Shown: in pieces, positions 48,033 through 57,720 of the stretch
Layout: each line of letters opens with the position of its first letter
How positions within the stretch are numbered: the first letter of the stretch is position 1
Assembly: GCA_947074145.1 (NCBI GenBank)
Contig: CAMTOJ010000016.1
Span: 1-63,005, forward strand
Length of the DNA stretch: 63,005 nucleotides
From: an uncultured Bacteroidales bacterium
GTDB taxonomy: Bacteria > Bacteroidota > Bacteroidia > Bacteroidales > JAUNSR01
Reading direction: 5' to 3'
Position numbers and translations under genes: made by a program
The notes under the pieces: model-generated
Seen by the model: the letters and a program-made list of their open reading frames with translations, nothing else
Told to the model about the DNA's origin: nothing
The model's database searches: none

Positions 48033-48827
48033 ATGGAGAAGATTTCACTTAAATATCCCGTACTACTTGTACATGGTCTTGCTGCTGTCGATAATGCATT
48101 CTTTTGGGGTAGAATACCTGAAAAACTTGAAGAGGTCGGAGTAAAGGTTTATCATGGAGAGGCAGAAGCGTGGGGAACTATTGAGAATAATGCAGCCCTT
48201 CTTGCTGAAAAAGTAGATGAGATTTTACAAAACAATAAATGTCAAAAAGTTAATATAATTGCTCATTCTAAAGGAGGCCTCGATTCCCGATACTTGATTA
48301 GTTCTTTAGGATATGGTGATAAAGTTGCAAGCCTGACCACCCTTTCCACTCCACATCGTGGTTCAAAAATAGCAGATTATATATTATCGAATGAGATATT
48401 TTTTAAACCTCTTGTAAAAGATTTCGTAAAGATAATGGTCAAACTTTATGGGGATGAATCCCCCGAACCATATGGGATTTTAAATGAACTATCGACTAAA
48501 AGTGTAAAAGAGTTTAATAAAAACAATCCTGATTATCCCGGAATATATTACAGCAGCTATTTCTCCGTTATGAAAAAATGGTCAGATAATGTTACTTTTT
48601 TTCCCTCATATAAATATCTGAAAAGAAATTGCGGCATAAATGATGGAGTAGTTTGTCTTGAATCAGCTAAATGGGGAGAGGATTTTACATTAATAGAAGG
48701 ACAAGATGAAGATGACGGAATTTGTCATACCGATATGATAGATGTAACTCGTCATAAGGTAAGTGGGGTAGAGATACCTGACATATATATTAATATTGTT
48801 AAAAAGTTAAGTGATAAAGGGTTTTAA
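48033..48827 (+). CDS. Alpha/beta-hydrolase, lipase family
   Basis: Putative lipase or esterase of the bacterial family I / PGAP1-like group. The 264-residue protein has the oxyanion-hole start LLVHGLAAVDNAFFWG, nucleophile S79 in IIAHSKGGLDSRY, STPHRGSKIA, the acid D204 in GINDGVV, and H232 in ICHTDMID, so the catalytic triad looks complete. No signal peptide, so it is probably cytoplasmic. It is not part of the carbohydrate modules by family and stands alone between two convergent terminators. The substrate is unknown. Confidence 0.88.
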   Translation: MEKISLKYPVLLVHGLAAVDNAFFWGRIPEKLEEVGVKVYHGEAEAWGTIENNAALLAEKVDEILQNNKCQKVNIIAHSKGGLDSRYLISSLGYGDKVASLTTLSTPHRGSKIADYILSNEIFFKPLVKDFVKIMVKLYGDESPEPYGILNELSTKSVKEFNKNNPDYPGIYYSSYFSVMKKWSDNVTFFPSYKYLKRNCGINDGVVCLESAKWGEDFTLIEGQDEDDGICHTDMIDVTRHKVSGVEIPDIYINIVKKLSDKGF

Positions 48828-48835
48828 TAAAAAAG

Positions 48836-48868
48836 AAAGGAGAATATACATATAGTATATTCTCCTTT
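48836..48868 (-). terminator. Terminator of the second PL11 gene
   Basis: A perfect 14-bp stem, AAAGGAGAATATAC (48836-48849) with its complement (48855-48868), has a 5-nt loop. On the minus strand it is followed by TTCTTTTTTATT. It also lies 9 bp past the lipase-like gene and may stop both. Confidence 0.88.
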
Positions 48869-48920
48869 AGAACCTCAATTACCATAAAAATTACAATTCG
48901 ATACACTAAAAAAAATGAGG

Positions 48921-51900
48921 TTACTCTTTTATTATCTGATAACGATCAGGTTTATTTCCTTTTTTTATAGTTACAAAATATATTCCTTTTGGGAAATCCT
49001 GCATATCTATTTCTGTAACAGTTTCATTAATTTGGGATCTTAGATTTTTTACTTTCGCTCCGCTAACATTGAAAACATCTATATCAAGTATTTCAAAACT
49101 GTCATTATAAACGAAACAACTATTACGAACCACTGTAGGATACAATTTTACACTTTCATTATTTACATCTTTAATTCCATTTACTTCTGCCGATTCTACA
49201 ATCGCTATTATCCCTTCGTTTATTCGTGAGACATCCCATTTTAGCCCTTGAGCCGGAACTGCAGGTATTATTTCAGAAAATTCTCCTGTAATTTTATCAT
49301 CAGTTGACAGAATTATAAATTCCATTCCTGCAGCGATTTTTGTATAAGCCATCTCTTTCATTTCGAGTTTACCTGCGAGCTTTATCCCTTTTTTCGCTAT
49401 TATCTTATCTGCAACAATTGTTTTGAATTTTATTGATAATATACCATCCTTTTCAATATTAAGATCTGAATTAATCGTCAGATTAGATATTGTTTTATCA
49501 TCTTTCCCCGGTTGTATAATTCCTCCGGATTGAATTGATACAGTCCCTCCAATAATTCCGCTACCCTTTAAGATTCCATTTCCTTTCACAACAACCGATG
49601 ATGTTCCCGTTGCAGATCCTTGAGTGTTTGATATTATAAGTGTACCGTTCTCCACAACTGTTCCACCGGTATAATTATTTGATCCTGATAAAGTAAGAGT
49701 CGCTTCTCCACGTTTGGTTAACTTTCCGCTTCCGGAGCTTATACTACCGGAGTAAGTTGAATTTATATTCTTATCACCTATTATTAGTGAGTTTCGTCCA
49801 GAGATTGAACCTTCTCCAGATAGGGCTCCCAGTGTGAATGTATTACTTGTTGATACTTCAGCACCATTATCAGATGCAACATGCAGATAAGTTCCGGCTT
49901 TTAAAATAACTTCTGCTTTCGAAAGATTTCTTGAATTTGCACTGTTTATTCGTATATCTCTTCCTGAGAAAGCCACGCTTCCATTAAACTCACGCCAGTC
50001 ACCGTTAATATCACCACGGATATATGGACTATAAAATTCAAGATCACCAGAACCAGTAACCTTCGATGTTATGTTCCATCTGCTTGGTATTTCTATTCTG
50101 CCTTTACATCCTTCAGGGATATTCAATTCATTCGCAAACGGACCCCTGAAACTTGACGAATTGATATCAAACAACTTTAATGTTCCTCCTTTTAAATATA
50201 CTTTTGCTGATCCCAAAGAATTGCTATTTGCTTCAGGTGTTGATAAAAACAACATTCCCCCGCTTACCGTCACTTCACTGAATCCATTTGTTCCCTGAAG
50301 CGACAAAGTTCCGCTCCCTTTTTGCTCAAGTGATATATTATTACTATCAAATTTTGATATGTTACCACTGATCATCACACTATTTCCGGAGCTGTTATTA
50401 ACAGTCAGTTTGCCCTGCACCTTCATATTCCTGTCAGTCGCCATTTGACCTTTTGCAATAAAAGTAGCATTTCTCATTATCCAGTTGTTGGAACTATTTG
50501 ACGACATACCAATTGAACTGGCAAGTCCACCGTTTTTAAGAGATGTCACTTCAAGAATACCGTCAGTAATATCCACTCCACCCGAGAATGTATTATTTTC
50601 AAGTTCTATTGTAAGTTTACCTGTTCCGGTTTTTTTCAAACTACCATTACCGTCAACTATACCATTTCCTTTCAATATATAATTGGTATTATTGTCGAAA
50701 GTCATATCCGAAACATATACATTCTCTTCAATAACTATATTCTTATTTTCAGAATCATCATTGAAACGTACCGCATCACCGGGAACAAAATTATCTGACA
50801 CTGTATTATTTTTAAAATTCAATGTTTTATAATCCCAGATAGAATTAACTTCTCCGGACCAGAAGATCTCAGTAGCACTTCGAGAATCTCTTATTTCGAT
50901 TTTTATCTCTTTCTCTCCTATAATTATGTTATAAGGTGTTCCGTCAATCCCTTTTATTTTAAAGTTATCTGCAGTCGCATTTGTAACCCCCGTAAAACTT
51001 ATCGGAATTATTTCGCCTGCTTTCAAGTCTGATTTTGCATTTATTATGATACTGTTATTTTGTCCCGAAACAATAAAATCTCCTTCGATTATCACTTTAT
51101 CACATACAGCAGTTGTACTCTGATTAACCTTTATGGCAATATTATTTCTGTCAGGGAAAACAAGATCTCCTTTTATCGTGATTATTCCCATTTCAGTATC
51201 GGTCCCGGGTTCAAGACGTCCACCTTCTATATTAAGACCTTTTTCCATTATCACTCCACCTTCAAGAATAGCGTTCCCTCCAAGTACACCTCTTGCATCA
51301 ACCCTCACTTTGCCCGGCACTTTACCATTTAGGATAAGTTTTCCTTCCGATATTCGGGTGATACCGGTATAATTATGATTACCTCTAAATGTTACTGTAC
51401 CCTGCATCGATTTAAGAAGTGACATTGTGCCTGTCATTTTTCCTGATCCTGAAAATATATAATTTTTATCTTTCGGATTCATCAATAGAACCGAAGATGG
51501 TGCTATATCACTATTCAATACATATTCAGACTGAGATGCCCCTTGGCAACCTCTTAAATCAAACATTATCGTTTTTCCGTCAGAATAAGATGCTTGATTA
51601 TCATTATAGTCAATCCATGTACCGTTTCCTGAATAATAAATATCCGCTTTTAAAACAGGAGCAACAGGAGGCTTAGGCATATCATGTGCCATATAATAAT
51701 CGACATCGGAAGTCTGATAATATCCCTTAGCTGTTACCTGACATCTGTAAGCCTGATTTTGCATCAATGTATATAATCGAACATCTGTTACATCCCACGT
51801 TGATAGTATAACGAATCCCGAATCATCTCTTCTGCAACATATAAGCTCTTCTCTCCAGTCTCCAAACAAATCTCCCCAGAATGCAGCTCTTCCTCCATAG

Positions 51901-53543
51901 GCCCCTTTGAAATAGTATGACCCTTTTCCGTTATTTTCATTATATATCGAATATGCTCGACCAAAAGATTTTGAACTTGTATTATAATTCTCAATAGTAA
52001 GATTATACCCGTTACCGTCTGATCTTGCGCAATGATATCTTGACAATCCGGGACCCCACCAAAGAGGTTCGCTAGGATAAGCCCCGGTACCACCGGTAGG
52101 TTTCCCAAAAGCATCATACATTTTAAAACCGTTCATCATCGACCAAAACTGCATCCCGCGTAATGTGGTGTCGGCTGCAGCACATACACCACGTCCAACA
52201 TCATAAACACTTGATTGGTACAATCCCGTAATAAGCTTACCAGTTTTAGCATCTGCAATACCCATTCCCAACGTGGTAGGATTTTCCTGTTGTATAAAGA
52301 AATGTTCAAGTCCCGGATTATCGGGATCGATATCAGCTAATGTATGACGGTCGCCGTGTATTACTCCTTCATGACGATTTAATACGGTTCCATCATTATT
52401 AAGAACAAATCCACCCTCTACAAATTCATCACATCCGTCACCATCTACATCACCAACTCTTACCTGATGAAACTCTGCTGTATTAGATGGAGCTTTTGTA
52501 CTCCATTTGACACTCAATTTGCCATTTTTATAATCGAAAGCTGAATAAGCTCCGTAAAACCATCCGTTATTATGACGCGTCTTATACTGATATATCAATG
52601 AGGGTGTTATCCCATCGAGATAGGCAATGATGAAATGACCGTTCATATTTTTCCATTTATCCGTTCTATCACCTTTAAGTTCATCAAAATATGGAAGTTC
52701 TATCCTGTCCATCTCAACACCGGTTTCACCATTAACCACAGATATCCACTGAGGTGCGCAGCCAACTCTTGTACTATAATTATTTACATTCCCTTTTGAA
52801 TCGGTTACTACTTTACCGTCGGCAAAAGTTGTACCCTCACTCACCGCCATCAGCACTTCCGCTTTTCCGTCACCATCCATATCGAACGCAGTTACCATAT
52901 CATTATGACCATTACATATCATAATATTGTATCCCATATCTACACGCCACATAAACTTTCCTTCGCTGCTATATGCCTCTATCTTTGGAGATGTATAACT
53001 TGCCGAGATATCAGCTTCTTCATCAGTTTCACCGTAATTTTGACGATCAAGCACAAAATCATAAACTCCGTCACCATTAAGATCGACAGGCCAACAAAAT
53101 TTCATTATCATTGAAGGGTGTCCGGCCGGAAGAGGTTCGAAATCGAAATCTTTTACTATTCTGGATGCAATGGTTGATTTAGGCAAAATAAATTCGCCCG
53201 GTTCATCCTTTTCTACTCCGTTAAGTATACTTTTTATAGAAAAATAATAGGTGTTACTATTTGTTTTGAGTTTTGAAAGATAATTTGTAGAGTTAGCTAT
53301 AGGTTCATTATTTAGTTTAGTCGACTCTCCTTGAGCTGACGTTTTATAGTATATATTATACATTGTCTCATCAGGATCATCTGTAAAATGACGCCAGGAA
53401 ATATAAATTTCAGATGAAGATTTAGGCATTGCAATTATACCTCTGTCGAGTAATTCTGTTTTCCTTTGCGCCTTTGTTACAATAGGAAAAATTAAGAAAA
53501 TAAACAGAAATATGAGTCTGTTTAAATGTTTGATGTGTTTCAT
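48921..53543 (-). CDS. Second rhamnogalacturonan lyase (PL11) with autotransporter-type repeats and T9SS tail
   Basis: Large secreted lyase for the rhamnogalacturonan I backbone, 1540 residues from the ATG at 53543, which begins a normal signal peptide (LIFLFIFLIFPIVTKAQ). An upstream in-frame ATG at 53657 adds 38 residues of poor composition. The PL11 propeller covers about 90-620 (DLNGDGVYDFVLDR, GHNDMVTAFDMDGDGKAE, HGDRHTLADIDPD). About 640-1450 are autotransporter-associated repeats (GTGKLTIELENNTFSGG, GSGTLSLQGTNGFSEV, GEATLTLSGSNNYTGG). The last 75 residues are a type A T9SS sorting domain (KLYPTVV to FPKGIYFVTIKKG). It is paralogous to the first PL11 and faces HTCS3. Confidence 0.93.
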   Translation of the reverse strand: MKHIKHLNRLIFLFIFLIFPIVTKAQRKTELLDRGIIAMPKSSSEIYISWRHFTDDPDETMYNIYYKTSAQGESTKLNNEPIANSTNYLSKLKTNSNTYYFSIKSILNGVEKDEPGEFILPKSTIASRIVKDFDFEPLPAGHPSMIMKFCWPVDLNGDGVYDFVLDRQNYGETDEEADISASYTSPKIEAYSSEGKFMWRVDMGYNIMICNGHNDMVTAFDMDGDGKAEVLMAVSEGTTFADGKVVTDSKGNVNNYSTRVGCAPQWISVVNGETGVEMDRIELPYFDELKGDRTDKWKNMNGHFIIAYLDGITPSLIYQYKTRHNNGWFYGAYSAFDYKNGKLSVKWSTKAPSNTAEFHQVRVGDVDGDGCDEFVEGGFVLNNDGTVLNRHEGVIHGDRHTLADIDPDNPGLEHFFIQQENPTTLGMGIADAKTGKLITGLYQSSVYDVGRGVCAAADTTLRGMQFWSMMNGFKMYDAFGKPTGGTGAYPSEPLWWGPGLSRYHCARSDGNGYNLTIENYNTSSKSFGRAYSIYNENNGKGSYYFKGAYGGRAAFWGDLFGDWREELICCRRDDSGFVILSTWDVTDVRLYTLMQNQAYRCQVTAKGYYQTSDVDYYMAHDMPKPPVAPVLKADIYYSGNGTWIDYNDNQASYSDGKTIMFDLRGCQGASQSEYVLNSDIAPSSVLLMNPKDKNYIFSGSGKMTGTMSLLKSMQGTVTFRGNHNYTGITRISEGKLILNGKVPGKVRVDARGVLGGNAILEGGVIMEKGLNIEGGRLEPGTDTEMGIITIKGDLVFPDRNNIAIKVNQSTTAVCDKVIIEGDFIVSGQNNSIIINAKSDLKAGEIIPISFTGVTNATADNFKIKGIDGTPYNIIIGEKEIKIEIRDSRSATEIFWSGEVNSIWDYKTLNFKNNTVSDNFVPGDAVRFNDDSENKNIVIEENVYVSDMTFDNNTNYILKGNGIVDGNGSLKKTGTGKLTIELENNTFSGGVDITDGILEVTSLKNGGLASSIGMSSNSSNNWIMRNATFIAKGQMATDRNMKVQGKLTVNNSSGNSVMISGNISKFDSNNISLEQKGSGTLSLQGTNGFSEVTVSGGMLFLSTPEANSNSLGSAKVYLKGGTLKLFDINSSSFRGPFANELNIPEGCKGRIEIPSRWNITSKVTGSGDLEFYSPYIRGDINGDWREFNGSVAFSGRDIRINSANSRNLSKAEVILKAGTYLHVASDNGAEVSTSNTFTLGALSGEGSISGRNSLIIGDKNINSTYSGSISSGSGKLTKRGEATLTLSGSNNYTGGTVVENGTLIISNTQGSATGTSSVVVKGNGILKGSGIIGGTVSIQSGGIIQPGKDDKTISNLTINSDLNIEKDGILSIKFKTIVADKIIAKKGIKLAGKLEMKEMAYTKIAAGMEFIILSTDDKITGEFSEIIPAVPAQGLKWDVSRINEGIIAIVESAEVNGIKDVNNESVKLYPTVVRNSCFVYNDSFEILDIDVFNVSGAKVKNLRSQINETVTEIDMQDFPKGIYFVTIKKGNKPDRYQIIKE

Positions 53544-53568
53544 TTGGTAGATTTTTTTATGCATGAAT

Positions 53569-53636
53569 GTGTTACATATATGATACCAAGAGCAAAATAA
53601 CCTGTTTTTAAAGTGATTATATGTTACATTTGTAAC
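53569..53636. promoter_or_regulatory. Palindrome and half-site, candidate HTCS3 operator
   Basis: GTTACA-TT-TGTAAC (53623-53636) is a perfect inverted repeat in the 193-bp divergent region between PL11 and HTCS3. A TGTTACATA half-site recurs near 53570-53578 by the PL11 start. No TAnnTTTG box faces either gene. Confidence 0.35.
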
Positions 53637-53736
53637 CTTTGATATAATAAATGTCACAAAGTTTATATCACTGTTACTATTTTGCTAAATTCTGTTTACT
53701 TTAGTTTGAGAAGGATATAACCTTTTATTTTAACAC

Positions 53737-56700
53737 ATGAATACTACAATAAGAATAATAATCATTTCATTTCTTTTCTCTTTTTGTCTTACGAATCTGA
53801 TGGCTCGTGAAGTATTAATAAAAGAACTTCCACACCAAAACATACTGCCCGAAAGCCGGATAAATTGTTTCTTTCAAGATCATTTCGGAAACATTTGGTA
53901 CGGCTCAGAAAATGGTCTTTTCAAAGATGACGGATTCAATATTCAAATATTTAGAAGTGATTTCAATAATTCATATCCATTATCAAGTAATAATATTACC
54001 TGTATTACTGAGAATAAAAATGGTGATATAATTTTTGGAACACTAAGGGGTGCTTATATTTTAAAACAATCAGATAATACTATTCATCATATATATAACG
54101 ATTTTATTGATAGATCCGTGATTAAAAATATCACTATAACATCCGACAATAATATATGGATAGCTACCGAATCTAATTTTATCAGATTCAATTCAGATGC
54201 GGAATTTGTGAAAAATTATTCTATGATGTGGGGGGACGGATCCAGACAAGTTAATGCATTACTGGAAGATCATTACGGACAAATCTGGCTTATGCTATGG
54301 AAAGGCGGAATATTGAAATATGATGAGGATAATGATAAATTTACTCCATATCATTGGCCTTTTGAATCATCTCCATCATGTTTCCTTAAAGATGAAGATG
54401 ACAAAAATTACTGGATCGGAACATGGAAAGATGGTATAGTGAAATTCAATCCCAATCCTCAACTCGCTTCAGAAGATAAGCGATTTTCATTGGTTTTGTC
54501 AGATTCTTTTTCTAAAGATAAACCATCGAAAATCATGTACATCGTATCTGATAGTATAATGAAATATCTTTGGGTCATAACCAATAATAATCTTATTGTA
54601 TACTCTAAAGATGATAAAGGGTTATTGACAAAAATAGATATTTCTGAACTTTCCGATTTTCAATATAGAAGGATAAATAATATGATTTGTGATAATAACG
54701 GGAATCTATGGATCGCCGATAAATACAATAATTCATATATTATCACTTTCCCTGATTTGATTTCAACATATTATTCTGATGAAGAGATAAAGAAAAATTT
54801 AGGTTTCTCTTTTACTCCAAGTCATATTTCTTCCGATTCTTCCTATTTCTGGTTCAGACAAAGACAGTTGGGCTTGTTCCTTTTAAATAAGAAAACGGGA
54901 AATCTTACAAGTAGTCGTAATAAAAGATTGTCATCAACCTTTATACCTAAAAATGATGATAGAGGGATTTATACAATGATGAATAATACTGAACTTATGT
55001 TAATTCAAAATGAAGGAGATAGGATAATAGAAAAAAAATTAGCTTCAATTCCGTTGGATGTCAATGAGAGAGTAAGAACAATTTATGAATCAAATGATGG
55101 TATTTTTTGGTTGGGAACAAATCATAATCTATATAGATATAACATCAATATAGGTACAATAAGAGATCTATTTGTTGGCCCGATGATTATAACAAAAATA
55201 GTATCATCTGATAATGGTGACATTTTTGTGTCTACCGAGCAAAATGGAGTTTTCAGAATAAATACCGAATCGGAAATAAATAAAATTGCTGAAAATGAAA
55301 ATTGTATATCTCTTCATTGTGATAAATCAGGTAGGATATGGCTCGGGTCAATAAGTGGAAATTTATTTTGTTACGATAAAAATAAACTGACAAAACTTAC
55401 TTCAGATCTTAATCTTAACGGTGATGCCATTCTTGAGATTACATCAGATGCTGATAATAATATATGGATACTAACAAGATATAATCTTTATATTTATGAT
55501 TATGATAATGAAAGATACCGAATTCTATCTGTAAAACATGATTTCTCACAATTAGAGTATTTCACCACTCTTTCTCGTTCATCAGATAATACAATAACAT
55601 TAGCAGGAGCAGGGGGGATATACAGAATCTCAACTCCTTATTCATTTCCAACTTTAAACGACCAATTAACATTATCTACTGTAAGAGTCAACAACAAAAA
55701 TATTTTTAATTTCGGAGATACTATTTTTCTAAATCCGAATGAAATCAATATCGAATTGTATTTTTCATCATTCGATTTTCTTAATTCCGATAATACACGT
55801 TTTTCATTCAGACTTAATAATGATACGGTAAAAACATATCTCAAACAGGGTGATAATCACATTTATCTTTCATCTTTAAATAAGGGTATTTATAATGTTG
55901 AAGTCACTCTTTCGGGTAACGGAAGTAGAAAATCAGATATGATGAAGAATATCATTATAATAAAGAAGCCATATTGGTGGGAAACAATAACTGCCATTAT
56001 TTCTTATTTTATTATTATGATATTAATAATAGGAGTAATAATAAAAAAATATCTCAATTATCATACCACACTTCAGAAAATGAAGGCTGATATTCATATA
56101 TCGGAAATGAAATCAAAGTTTCTTACCAATATAAGCCATGAATTCAGAACTCCATTATCATTGATATCTATGCCACTGGAGAAAATGATAAAGGAGACAG
56201 AGGATGAAGGGGTAAAACAGCAGCTTATAGCAATGAATAAGAATACCTCCAATCTGCTTAGTTTGGTAAACGAGTTACTTGATTTGAAAAATATAGTAAC
56301 CGACAATGAAATACTTATTCCCGGTAAAACCGATATTATATCTCTTGTAAATTCCGTATGTCATGATTTTAAACCACTTGCCAATACTAAGAATATAAAT
56401 ATCGAATACCCTGAAAACGAAGGTCAGTTATTTGTTTTTGTCGATAGTAATAAAATCACAAAATCTCTCAATAATCTGATCTCAAATGCTATTAAGTTTA
56501 CACCACAAAACGGCGCCATTACGGTATCTGTAAGAATTGCAAAGGATAAAAATCCGAACAAACTTCTCATCAGTGTCAAGGATAACGGTATTGGTATTTC
56601 GGAAAATGAAAAAGAAAAAATATTTGATAGATTCTATAGAGCCGAAAAAAATAATAATCAACCGGGCAATGGGATCGGATTACATATTGTAAAAGAGTAT

Positions 56701-57627
56701 ATTTCCCTTCACCGAGGGGATATTAGCGTGTTTTCTGAAAATGGAAGAGGGTCGGAATTCATAATTTCCATACCAATCACTGAACCTATTAATGAAAACA
56801 TCACATTAACATCTTTGACAAATATAAAAGAAGACATAAGATTGGATACATCCAGTGCTAAAAAGACCATTCTTCTGATAGAAGATAATACTGAATTTAG
56901 AGATTATATGAGATCCGAATTGAGTCTTATATATGATGTTTATGATACCGATACAGGTGAAACAGGTGTTGAATTAGCCAGGGAGATGAATCCGGATGTT
57001 ATAATCTCTGATGTAATGTTACCGGGAATAAGTGGAATTGAAGTTTGTTGTATTGTGAAAAATGATATAGCAATATCTCACATACCGGTGATTTTAATGA
57101 CTGCCGATTGTAGTATTGCTACAATGGCCAAAGGGTATAAAGAGGGAGCGGATCATTATATAACAAAACCTTTTGTATTTGATATATTGCTTTCCAACAT
57201 CCGTAATCTGATGATTCAGAATAATAACCGTCATCGTAACTTTGCAGATGAACAGATTATATCACCTGAGAAACTCACAATCTCATTAAGAGATGAAAAA
57301 TTTATAGAAAAGGTGATAGAATTAATTGAGGCCAATATGTCAAATTCAGAATATAGTATAGAGAAGATGAGTGGTGATATGGCTATGAGTAGAATGAATT
57401 TTTTCAGAAAGATGAGAGCTCTTACCGGTATGTCGCCTGTTGAATTTGTTTCTAATATGCGTTTGAAAAAGGCGGCATCACTTCTTCTTGAGAGTGATAT
57501 GACAATTGTTGAAATAGGTTACGCCGTTGGATTCAACAGCCCAAGTTATTTCACAAAATCGTTTAAGAAAGCTTACGGGGTAATTCCTACAATGTTTAAG
57601 ACACAAAGTATACGGGATAAGATATAA
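53737..57627 (+). CDS. Hybrid two-component system sensor/regulator (HTCS3)
   Basis: A 1296-residue one-protein regulator, intact. Signal peptide (ending CLTNLMA), propeller repeats (NCFFQDHFGNIWYGSENGL onward), Y_Y_Y domain (TRFSFRL), membrane helix (about 752-772), HisKA with NISHEFRTPLSLI (His about 801), HATPase with NNLISNAIKFT and GNGIGLHIVKEY, receiver with ISDVMLPGISG (Asp about 1090), and an AraC-type DNA-binding end. All key residues are present. It is divergent from the second PL11 by 193 bp and should control it, in response to a rhamnogalacturonan-derived ligand; both the ligand and the target are inferred. Confidence 0.94.
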   Translation: MNTTIRIIIISFLFSFCLTNLMAREVLIKELPHQNILPESRINCFFQDHFGNIWYGSENGLFKDDGFNIQIFRSDFNNSYPLSSNNITCITENKNGDIIFGTLRGAYILKQSDNTIHHIYNDFIDRSVIKNITITSDNNIWIATESNFIRFNSDAEFVKNYSMMWGDGSRQVNALLEDHYGQIWLMLWKGGILKYDEDNDKFTPYHWPFESSPSCFLKDEDDKNYWIGTWKDGIVKFNPNPQLASEDKRFSLVLSDSFSKDKPSKIMYIVSDSIMKYLWVITNNNLIVYSKDDKGLLTKIDISELSDFQYRRINNMICDNNGNLWIADKYNNSYIITFPDLISTYYSDEEIKKNLGFSFTPSHISSDSSYFWFRQRQLGLFLLNKKTGNLTSSRNKRLSSTFIPKNDDRGIYTMMNNTELMLIQNEGDRIIEKKLASIPLDVNERVRTIYESNDGIFWLGTNHNLYRYNINIGTIRDLFVGPMIITKIVSSDNGDIFVSTEQNGVFRINTESEINKIAENENCISLHCDKSGRIWLGSISGNLFCYDKNKLTKLTSDLNLNGDAILEITSDADNNIWILTRYNLYIYDYDNERYRILSVKHDFSQLEYFTTLSRSSDNTITLAGAGGIYRISTPYSFPTLNDQLTLSTVRVNNKNIFNFGDTIFLNPNEINIELYFSSFDFLNSDNTRFSFRLNNDTVKTYLKQGDNHIYLSSLNKGIYNVEVTLSGNGSRKSDMMKNIIIIKKPYWWETITAIISYFIIMILIIGVIIKKYLNYHTTLQKMKADIHISEMKSKFLTNISHEFRTPLSLISMPLEKMIKETEDEGVKQQLIAMNKNTSNLLSLVNELLDLKNIVTDNEILIPGKTDIISLVNSVCHDFKPLANTKNINIEYPENEGQLFVFVDSNKITKSLNNLISNAIKFTPQNGAITVSVRIAKDKNPNKLLISVKDNGIGISENEKEKIFDRFYRAEKNNNQPGNGIGLHIVKEYISLHRGDISVFSENGRGSEFIISIPITEPINENITLTSLTNIKEDIRLDTSSAKKTILLIEDNTEFRDYMRSELSLIYDVYDTDTGETGVELAREMNPDVIISDVMLPGISGIEVCCIVKNDIAISHIPVILMTADCSIATMAKGYKEGADHYITKPFVFDILLSNIRNLMIQNNNRHRNFADEQIISPEKLTISLRDEKFIEKVIELIEANMSNSEYSIEKMSGDMAMSRMNFFRKMRALTGMSPVEFVSNMRLKKAASLLLESDMTIVEIGYAVGFNSPSYFTKSFKKAYGVIPTMFKTQSIRDKI

Positions 57628-57646
57628 ATCTAATAAACAGATAAAA

Positions 57647-57680
57647 AAAAGAGCTGCTTCTGTACAGAAGTAGCTCTTTT
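57647..57680. terminator. Bidirectional terminator between HTCS3 and the coiled-coil gene
   Basis: AAAAGAGCTGCTTCT pairs with AGAAGTAGCTCTTTT across a 4-nt loop, with one G-U pair. A and T runs flank both sides, fitting the convergent genes. Confidence 0.9.
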
Positions 57681-57720
57681 AATATTTTCTCTTTTAGATA
57701 TTTAAAACTAATTAGATCTC

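Noticed and set aside
48033..48827. Lipase-like gene as an esterase for pectin acetyl or methyl groups
   Set aside because: It has no signal peptide and its motifs fit a lipase, not a carbohydrate esterase family.
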